From the NCBI GenBank assembly GCA_041477815.1, contig JBGOUV010000025.1:1-30580 (forward strand): DNA of 30,580 nt. The letters are read 5' to 3'. A model generated the notes under the pieces. That model had not been told where the DNA came from. It made no database searches and was given only the letters and a program-made list of their open reading frames with translations. A program made the translations under genes and the position numbers. This DNA comes from JBGOUV01 sp041477815 (GTDB lineage: Bacteria; Acidobacteriota; Terriglobia; Bryobacterales; JACQDG01). Of this stretch, positions 15,444-25,179 are shown piece by piece (position 1 is the stretch's first letter; each line of letters starts with the position of its first letter).

Positions 15444-15708
15444 GAGCAGGATCCAGCAGGTCCGCGAGGCGTGAAACTTTGTGGTTCAGCAGGTCGATAC
15501 GTTCCTCCGCGTCCGACACCCGGGAGGCGAGAGCCGTGCTGCCTGGTCGCTCCAGGGTGCTGGTCACGGCCAGCCGGGCGAAGTCGGATACACTGCGCTG
15601 GCCCTGGGAGGTGCAGAACAGGCGTACCCGTTCGTAGTCGTCCAGGGACATGCGGAAGCTGACCATTTTGCTTTTTCGATGCAGTACGCGGCCGAGTGTG
15701 AGGGGCAT
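15436..15708 (-). CDS. Small ribbon-helix-helix protein with C-terminal coiled coil, head of the polysaccharide operon
   Basis: A 90-residue protein. Residues 14-52 (KMVSFRMSLDDYERVRLFC, then SVSDFARLAVTSTL) fit a ribbon-helix-helix fold of the CopG/Arc type: one beta strand and two helices, with the second helix beginning at SVSDFA. Residues 60-87 have heptad spacing (VSDAEERIDLLNHKVSRLADLL) and look like a coiled coil. It could bind DNA and autoregulate the operon it heads, or act as a protein-protein adaptor; only the former is typical for the fold. It overlaps the exporter gene by 8 bp. The start at 15708 lacks a well-spaced ribosome site (GGAGAAAG about 9 nt away); an internal ATG at 15666 is possible. 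Confidence 0.65.
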   Translation of the reverse strand: MPLTLGRVLHRKSKMVSFRMSLDDYERVRLFCTSQGQRSVSDFARLAVTSTLERPGSTALASRVSDAEERIDLLNHKVSRLADLLDPAHE

Positions 15709-15884
15709 ACGTGCGAACTTTCTCCGGAGGAGTTATCGGCTGGTCCCGAGTGATCCGTAAGATGTCGCAAAGAAAACGGCGCCGGAACTACCGCTGAACA
15801 CAGAGGCACAGGGACAGAGCGGTGGCTTTCCTTTCAAGAGCCTCAGCCTTTCGCTCCGAACGGCCGATTACAAGACGAAGCATC

Positions 15885-17411
15885 ATGAAGACTTGGTTCA
15901 GTCGGACTAAGTGGAGTGAGGTTATTCCACGGGTACTAGCGGATTTTGCCATCATACAGTCGGCGTTCGTGGTTTCGCTGGGGGTGGTGGTCTCTCAGAC
16001 CAGCACCTCGTTGGAAGCGCTGGGGCGCGTTTATGTCGAAGGCTTCTTGCCGCTTTCGCTTCTTTTCCCGGTGGTCTTTTCGCTGTGCGGCTTCTATACG
16101 CGATCGCGAGTTTACGTCACCGGCTACAAGTGGCGCCTGATTGTGTCGGGTACGACCATGGCCAGCCTGGTCTACCTGCTGGGCCACTTCCTGCTGAACC
16201 GGGCGGACAGCCTGCCCCGGAAGTCGCTGCTGCTCTTCCTGGTGCTGGCCAACGCCGGGGTGTTCGGGAGCCGCTGGCTCAAGAACCGCCTGCTGGATCT
16301 GGAATCGCGGGGCGCTCGGGACCAGGGCGGACCGGCCGGGCAGGATCGGCCAGTATTGGTCGTGGGCGGAGCCGGCTATATCGGGTCCGTGGTGTGCCGG
16401 AGGCTGCTCGCGGCCGGCCGCCGGGTGCGCGTGCTGGACAGCCTGATCTATGGCGACATGGCGATTCGGGAGCTGGTAGCGGATCCGCGGTTCGAGCTGC
16501 AAGTCGGCGATTGCCGGAACATTCAGTCGGTGGTGGCAGCCGTGAAAGGAGTGGGCGCCATCGTCCACCTGGCTGCCATCGTGGGGGATCCGGCCTGCGA
16601 CCAGGACCGGCAAAGCGCCCGCGAGATCAACTATGCGGCCACGCGCATGCTGATCGAGGTGGCCAAGGGATATGGCGTGGAGCGGTTCTTATTCGCCTCG
16701 AGCTGCAGCGTCTATGGGGCGTCGGACCAACTGATGGACGAGCATTGCCAGCCGGCCCCCCTGTCGCTGTACGGAGAGACGAAGGTGGAGTCGGAACGCG
16801 CCCTGCTCGAAGCGCGTGGAGAGCACTTCCATCCGGTGGTGTTGAGATTTGCAACAGTATTCGGATATTCACCGCGGCCCCGCTTCGACCTGGTGGTAAA
16901 CCTGCTGGTGGCCAAGGCCTACCGCGAGCGCAAGATCACTATCTATAACGGCGAGCAGTGGCGTCCTTTCCTCCACGTGGAGGACGTCGCCGAGGGGCTG
17001 CGCGGCGTTCTGGAGGCGCCCCTGGACGCGGTCAGCGGCGAGATCTTCAACCTGGGGGACAACCGGCTGAACGCCACCCTGGCACAGGTGGCCGAGAAGA
17101 TTCGCCAAGTCTTCCCCGGCTCGGCGGTGGAATACGTGGAGAATCAGGACCGACGCGATTACCGCGTCTCGTTCGACAAGATACGCCGGCGGCTGGGATT
17201 CGAGGCCCGCTGGACCCTGGAAGCCGGCATCGCGCAGTTGCAGCGCGCGCTCGAGAGCGAAGCCGTGCCCGACCACGGCAGCCCCATCTATCACAATCAG
17301 CGATACCTGAAAGAAATAGGAATGATACACAGCGAGGAACTGGATGCCCGCGTCATGGCCGCCTTCGCGGAGGCCCTGCGGGGCGAGGAACACGTCCCGG
17401 CGGAGCGGTGA
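15885..17411 (+). CDS. Membrane-anchored NAD-dependent sugar-nucleotide epimerase/dehydratase (FlaA1-like anchor fused to extended SDR)
   Basis: About 508 residues. Residues 1-145 hold four hydrophobic helices (VLADFAIIQSAFVVSLGVVV, LPLSLLFPVVFSLCGFY, SGTTMASLVYLLGHFLL, SLLLFLVLANAGVF), like the membrane bundle of CapD/FlaA1/WbaP proteins. After a polar linker comes an extended short-chain dehydrogenase: VLVVGGAGYIGS (Rossmann, about 160), LAAIVGDPAC, SSCSVYGAS, the catalytic YGETK (about 295) and a PFLHVEDVAEG region. The catalytic half resembles UDP-glucose 4-epimerase/dehydratase-type enzymes rather than the CapD dehydratase domain. It probably makes a nucleotide sugar for the divergent operon at the membrane. 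An in-frame GTG at 15822 would add 21 residues; neither start has a convincing ribosome site, and ATG 15885 best fits the family N-terminus. Confidence 0.85.
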   Translation: MKTWFSRTKWSEVIPRVLADFAIIQSAFVVSLGVVVSQTSTSLEALGRVYVEGFLPLSLLFPVVFSLCGFYTRSRVYVTGYKWRLIVSGTTMASLVYLLGHFLLNRADSLPRKSLLLFLVLANAGVFGSRWLKNRLLDLESRGARDQGGPAGQDRPVLVVGGAGYIGSVVCRRLLAAGRRVRVLDSLIYGDMAIRELVADPRFELQVGDCRNIQSVVAAVKGVGAIVHLAAIVGDPACDQDRQSAREINYAATRMLIEVAKGYGVERFLFASSCSVYGASDQLMDEHCQPAPLSLYGETKVESERALLEARGEHFHPVVLRFATVFGYSPRPRFDLVVNLLVAKAYRERKITIYNGEQWRPFLHVEDVAEGLRGVLEAPLDAVSGEIFNLGDNRLNATLAQVAEKIRQVFPGSAVEYVENQDRRDYRVSFDKIRRRLGFEARWTLEAGIAQLQRALESEAVPDHGSPIYHNQRYLKEIGMIHSEELDARVMAAFAEALRGEEHVPAER

Positions 17412-17454
17412 AGACGCCGGCGTGATAGAATCTTCCCCGTCAGGAGGACATCGC

Positions 17455-18462
17455 ATGCTGCGATTCTGGGCCCCTGCCGGCTTCGTACTGTGCAGCCTGG
17501 TTCCGGCCGGCGCCGCCACTACGGTGGACATCTACTACATCGACGTGGAGGGCGGGGCGGCCACCTTGATCGTCACGCCGGCCGGGGAGTCCTTGCTGGC
17601 CGACACCGGCAATCCCCGCCAGGATGATCGGGATGCCCAGCGGATTTACGAAGCCGCCACCGGCCAGGCCGGTTTGAAGAAGATTGACTACGTTTTGATC
17701 ACACACTTTCACGGAGACCACGCCGGCGGCCTGCAGTCGCTCTCCAAGATGATCCCGCTCGGCAAGTTCTTCGACCACGGCGATGCGGTGGAGAAGAGCG
17801 CGGTCTGGACGGCTTACCAGGCGCTGTCCGCCGGCAAGCGGACTTCGCTTCGCCCGGGCGACCGGATTCCCCTGAAGGGAGTAGAGGTGCAGGTAGTAGC
17901 CGCGCACGGTGAAAGGCTGAGGCGGCCCATCAACGGCGGCGGACCCAACGCCGAGCTGTGCCAGGACGCCCGGCGGAAGCAGCCGGACCCCACCGATAAT
18001 GCGCAGAGCGCGGGATTCCTGCTCACGTTCGGCAAGTTTCAGTTCCTGGATCTGGGCGATCTTACCTGGAACCAGGAGCACGAGTTGGCCTGGCCGCAGA
18101 ACCTGGTCGGTGCGGTGGAGGTGTACCAGGTCACGCACCACGGCCTCGATCAATCGAGCGCGCCGCAACTGGTGCGGGCCATTCGGCCGCAGGTGGCGAT
18201 TATGAATAACGGCCCTCGCAAGGGCGGCGCCACGGAGGTCTTCGAGACGCTGCGCCAGTCTCCCGGCCTCCAGGACGTCTGGCAAATCCACTTCTCGGAG
18301 GTGGCCGCGAAGGGGCAGAATTCCGACGAGTCCCTCATCGCCAACCTGACTCCTACCGCGGAGTGCCAGGGTCACGGAGTGAAGATCTCGGTGGAGAAGA
18401 GCGGCAAATACACGGTGACCAACAGCCGCAACGATTTCAGCAAGACCTACATGGCCCGCTGA
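17455..18462 (+). CDS. Secreted metallo-beta-lactamase-fold hydrolase (ComEC/Rec2-like MBL domain)
   Basis: A 335-residue protein with a signal peptide (FVLCSLVPAGAA) followed by a metallo-beta-lactamase fold. The metal-binding motif is THFHGDHAGG (His84, His86, Asp88, His89), with later ligands in LGDLTWNQEHE and VTHHGLDQS. The start of the domain, YYIDVEGGAATLI, matches the DVGQGDA-like strand of ComEC-type MBL proteins. It would be a periplasmic or secreted metal-dependent hydrolase; the substrate (phosphodiester, lactone or other) is unknown. The ATG has AGGAGG 7 nt upstream. It lies 43 bp downstream of the epimerase and may share its transcript, although nothing else ties it to polysaccharide synthesis. 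Confidence 0.9.
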   Translation: MLRFWAPAGFVLCSLVPAGAATTVDIYYIDVEGGAATLIVTPAGESLLADTGNPRQDDRDAQRIYEAATGQAGLKKIDYVLITHFHGDHAGGLQSLSKMIPLGKFFDHGDAVEKSAVWTAYQALSAGKRTSLRPGDRIPLKGVEVQVVAAHGERLRRPINGGGPNAELCQDARRKQPDPTDNAQSAGFLLTFGKFQFLDLGDLTWNQEHELAWPQNLVGAVEVYQVTHHGLDQSSAPQLVRAIRPQVAIMNNGPRKGGATEVFETLRQSPGLQDVWQIHFSEVAAKGQNSDESLIANLTPTAECQGHGVKISVEKSGKYTVTNSRNDFSKTYMAR

Positions 18463-18475
18463 GGCGCGACCGTCC

Positions 18476-18512
18476 GGGAGTGGCTTTTCGCAGGTGAAAA
18501 GCAACCGCTCCC
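18476..18512 (+). terminator. Imperfect stem-loop downstream of the MBL hydrolase gene
   Basis: GGGAG (18476-18480) with CTCCC (18508-18512), and CTTTTC (18484-18489) with GAAAAG (18496-18501), form a two-part stem around a 6-nt loop, 13 bp after the stop. There is no following T-run, so it may act as a transcript 3' end or as part of the structured repeat next to it. Confidence 0.35.
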
Positions 18513-18520
18513 CTGTAAAC

Positions 18521-18612
18521 GGGGTGGCCCCCCGGGCCCGGCCTGCCGAACTCCAGTAGAGGCACCAGGCCGGCCGGGGAGCCGGCTGCGGTCCGGGGGG
18601 GCCGCCCCACAT
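18521..18612 (+). repeat. Large GC-rich inverted repeat (REP-like) in a convergent intergenic region
   Basis: Outer arms at 18521-18536 (GGGGTGGCCCCCCGGG) and 18593-18608 (CCGGGGGGGCCGCCCC) are almost perfectly complementary. An inner pair, GGCCCGGCCTG (18535-18545) and CAGGCCGGCC (18566-18575), continues the stem. The element ends in CCGCCCCACAT. A related right end, preceded likewise by GGCTGCGG, occurs at 28090-28119, also between convergent genes. This suggests a dispersed intergenic repeat, possibly a bidirectional terminator. Confidence 0.55.
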
Positions 18613-18676
18613 TTGCATCTATCGTGGTGGCTGCCGGGGCCAAGTGGAACTCTCTTACGGCCGCGGCTGGGCGCGG

Positions 18677-19683
18677 TCAAGGCCGGGGGCCTGTCCGGCC
18701 CCCGCTGGAGAGGACCTTCATGTAGTTGGCGCGCTCGAAGGCGGTGGCGTCGGAGACGCACTGGCAGCTCATCGAGCCCTGCATCTGGCGGATGGATTCG
18801 TACTCGTGTTCTTCCATCCAGCGGCACAGCTCCTGCTCGAGGTAGCGGGCGTGGGGAATGCCGTTCTGGAGCAGGCAGGAGGTCATCATGGCGACACGGG
18901 CGCCGGCCATCATCGCCTTGAGGACGTCGGCGGCGCTGTGGACGCCGCCGGTGATGGCCAGGTCGGCCCGGAGGCGGCCGTAGAGCAGGGCCACCCAGTG
19001 GAGGCGCAGGAGGAGCTCGTAGGGACTGCTGAGGGTTAGCGTGGGAACCACTTCCAGGCTCTCCAGATCGAAGTCGGGCTGGTAGAAGCGGTTGAACAGG
19101 ACCAGTCCGTTGGCGCCCGCCTCGTCGAACTGGCGGGCCATGTGGGGAATCGAGGAAAAGTAGTAGTTGAGCTTGACCGCCACCGGGATATGAAGGCCGG
19201 CGCGGACCTGGCGGACCAGGTCGACGTATTCGCGTTCGATCTGGGCGCCCGGGATCTCGGGATTGGTGGGGAGATAATAGATATTCAGCTCCAGAGCGTC
19301 GGCACCGGCTTCCTCGATGAGCCGGGCGTAACGGGTCCAGCCGCCGGTGGAGATGCCGTTGAGGCTGCCGATGACGGGAATGCGGACAGCCTGCTTGAGG
19401 CGGCGGAGGTGCTCCAGGTAGCCGTCGGGGCCGATGTTGTAGGTGGTCATGTCCGGGAAGTAGGTGAGGGCCTCGGCGTAGCTCTCGGCAGAGCCGGAGA
19501 GGAAGCGGTCCAGGGTGTTGGATTCGAGCTCGATCTGCTCTTCGAACAGGGAGTGCAGGACCACGGCGGCGAGGCCGGAGTCCTCCATGCGGCGGACGTT
19601 GTCGAGGTCCTGGGAGAGGGGGCCGGCCGAGGCCACCAGCGGCGAGCGCAGGGTCAGACCGAGGTAGGAGGTATGGAGGTCGA

Positions 19684-19687
<4 letters not shown>
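18677..19687 (-). CDS. Dihydroorotate-dehydrogenase-like FMN protein coupled to nifJ
   Basis: A 336-residue TIM-barrel protein of the dihydroorotate dehydrogenase-like group. It starts with MIDLHTSYLGLTLRSPLVAS (the SPLV-ASG strand of the DHOD barrel), has ALELNIYYLPTNPEIPG in the middle, VAVKLNYYFSSI with a likely FMN-phosphate-region lysine, GLVLFNRFYQPDFD, and ITGGVHSAADVLKAMMAGA near the end. True pyrimidine-pathway enzymes have different neighbours. This subgroup commonly sits beside pyruvate:ferredoxin oxidoreductase, and here its ATG overlaps the nifJ stop (ATGA). It may be a ferredoxin- or flavin-linked oxidoreductase of unknown substrate rather than pyrD. It contains the sequence SMSCQC close to the C-terminus, which could be a metal or redox site. 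Confidence 0.88.
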
Positions 19688-23226
<3,539 letters not shown>

Positions 23227-23472
23227 GGGGCGGTCCTCTCCTAGAAGGGAATGTGGAGCACGTTCCCCGCCATTCATGAAGTCGTTGCAAAACGGAGGGT
23301 TAGCAGGCAAGCGGAGGCCGCCTGGGGCAAAGCACCCAATGCAATCCGGGGAAGGAATCCAAATACGGTCGCAAAAGGTAGAAATCCAACGTAGGCCGAG
23401 ACAGTAGATACTGCTTCCATTTGGACCCCGACACTGCTAAGCTCTCAGCAGGTGGTTGGTGAGGAGGTACGA

Positions 23473-24864
23473 ATGTCTGTCTCGATCCCGTCTTCTTTCA
23501 GCCGCAGGAGGCTTCTGGAGCGGGCGGCAGTGTTTGCTGGAGTCTTCAAAATGACCGCATCCGGCGCTGGCGCGCAAGCCGGCAGCCGGCCAGGGTTCAA
23601 CCGGAACTCCTCGCCGAGCCGGCTCCAGATCACCGACATGCGGTTTGTTCTGGTGGCATCGAATTACGACTACCCGATCATCCGCATCGACACGAACCAG
23701 GGCGTCTATGGGCTGGGCGAAGCGCGGGATGCGGGCCGGGAAGGCAGCGCCATGGTGTTGAAGCCGCACCTGGTCGGCCAGAACCCGCTTTCCATTGAGC
23801 CGATCCTGGACCGCTTGCGTATCTTCTCCAACCATCAGCGCATGGGCGGGGGTTACAGCGCCGTAGATATGGCGCTGCACGACATTGCCGGGAAGGTGTA
23901 TGGAGTGCCGGCGTGGCGCCTGATCGGGTCGAAATACCGCGACCGGATCCGCATCTACTGCGACACCAACGAGAGCCCCGACCCCAAGATCTACGCCGAT
24001 CGAATGAAGGCACGAAAGGCGCAGGGCTTCACCTTCTTCAAGATGGACCTCGGCACCCGGATGGTGGCCAACCGGCCCGGGGCGGTCAACGATCAGAGAG
24101 TGGCCACCGAGAAAGGTTTGGCCTATCTGTGTGAGTACATCCAGGCGGTTCGCGATGCGATCGGCGGGGAGGCGCCGCTGGGCGCGGACCACTTCGGACC
24201 ACTCACGGTCAACGACAGCATCCGCTACGCGCGGGCCTTTGAGAAATACAACCTGGCCTGGGCCGAGGACATGATTCAGATCGGCCACTTGGGACCGGGC
24301 GGCGATGCCCCCAAGGACTGGCGCGGGTACAAAGAACTGAAGGAAGCCACCACCACCCCGATCGCTACGGGCGAGAGTCTGTTCGGCTTGGAGGAGGGCT
24401 TTCAGGACCTCATCGATCACCGCGCCATTGACATCATCCATCCGGACCCGCTGACTGCGGGCGGGATTCGCGAGACCAAGCGCATTGGCGACTACGCTTC
24501 GATGCACGGCCTGCAGACCGCCATCCACTTCGCGGGTTCGCCGGTGGGCTGCCTGGCGTCAGTACATATGGCAGCGACCTTGAAAGACATGCTGGCAATG
24601 GAGAACCACGCCGTCGATATTCCGTGGTGGGGAGATCTGGTAACCGGGCCCTCCAAACCAATCGTCGACCGCGGCTACATTACCGTGCCGGACACGCCCG
24701 GACTAGGCGTGGAGCTGAACGAGGCCGCGGTGAAAGAACACCTTCGCAAAGGCGGGTACCTGGAGCCGACCCCGCAGTATGATGACTTTATCCTCGACCG
24801 GTTCCGAGTCGGGGGGCCCTATCCGCACCTGGACGAGAACGGCAAACTGGTGAACACCCGGTAG
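23473..24864 (+). CDS. Enolase-superfamily enzyme (mandelate racemase / sugar-acid dehydratase group) with Tat signal
   Basis: 463 residues. The N-terminus SRRRLLERAAVFAGVFKM, ending GAGAQA, is a twin-arginine signal, so the enzyme should act in the periplasm. The mature part has the MR/MLE fold: a capping domain, then a barrel with FFKMDLG (Lys about 190), GADHFGP (Asp about 238), WAEDM (Glu about 264) and TGESLF (Glu about 300) as the three metal ligands, HPDPLTAGGI (Asp about 322) and AIHFAGSPVG (His about 351) as the general-base pair. This layout fits an acid-sugar dehydratase or epimerase; the exact substrate is unknown. The ATG has GAGGAGG 5 nt upstream; an in-frame GTG at 23452 precedes that site and is unlikely. 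It is divergent from nifJ with a 246-bp gap in which I could fix no promoter. Confidence 0.9.
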   Translation: MSVSIPSSFSRRRLLERAAVFAGVFKMTASGAGAQAGSRPGFNRNSSPSRLQITDMRFVLVASNYDYPIIRIDTNQGVYGLGEARDAGREGSAMVLKPHLVGQNPLSIEPILDRLRIFSNHQRMGGGYSAVDMALHDIAGKVYGVPAWRLIGSKYRDRIRIYCDTNESPDPKIYADRMKARKAQGFTFFKMDLGTRMVANRPGAVNDQRVATEKGLAYLCEYIQAVRDAIGGEAPLGADHFGPLTVNDSIRYARAFEKYNLAWAEDMIQIGHLGPGGDAPKDWRGYKELKEATTTPIATGESLFGLEEGFQDLIDHRAIDIIHPDPLTAGGIRETKRIGDYASMHGLQTAIHFAGSPVGCLASVHMAATLKDMLAMENHAVDIPWWGDLVTGPSKPIVDRGYITVPDTPGLGVELNEAAVKEHLRKGGYLEPTPQYDDFILDRFRVGGPYPHLDENGKLVNTR

Positions 24865-24874
24865 GATGGGAAGG

Positions 24875-25147
24875 TCACTCCGCGCGCAGGGTGGACATCG
24901 GGTCGACGCGGGAGGCCCGGCGCGAGGGGGAAAAGGCGGCCAGCAGCGCCGCCGCCGTCACCAGCGACAGACCGGCAGCGGCGGCTCCGGTATCCCAAAA
25001 GATGATGTTCGGAATCTCGATCAGGGACACCAGCAGCTTCGTCGCGACGAGCGACAGCGCCAAGCCGATTCCGAGTCCCGCCGCGATCAGCATCACGGAA
25101 TGCCGCAGGACCAGGCGTAGCACCATGGCCGGAGCCGCTCCCGGTGC
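24875..25147 (-). pseudogene. C-terminal remnant of a MacB/FtsX-type ABC transporter permease
   Basis: The reverse strand carries GAAPAMVLRLVLRHSVMLIA, two hydrophobic helices, then the canonical end AFSPSRRASRVDPMSTLRAE with a stop at 24875-24877. This is exactly the last roughly 90 residues of acidobacterial FtsX/MacB-like permeases (A-GAAP--VLRLVLRQ to PARRA-RVDPM-ALR-E). The homology begins abruptly near 25147, and the preceding 32 bp lead into the stop of the next gene at 25180. The remaining several hundred residues, including the periplasmic domain, are absent. The piece starts 10 bp after the enolase-family gene on the other strand. It is a deletion remnant, and the 83-residue frame is unlikely to be functional. 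Confidence 0.75.
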
Positions 25148-25179
25148 GTGGAGATTGTCAAGGCCAATTGTCGACCGGC

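Noticed and set aside
15709..15884. Possible sigma54 promoter for the polysaccharide operon
   Set aside because: A GG...GC pair exists on the minus strand, but the spacing is 13 nt rather than the required 10, so it does not fit the -24/-12 pattern.
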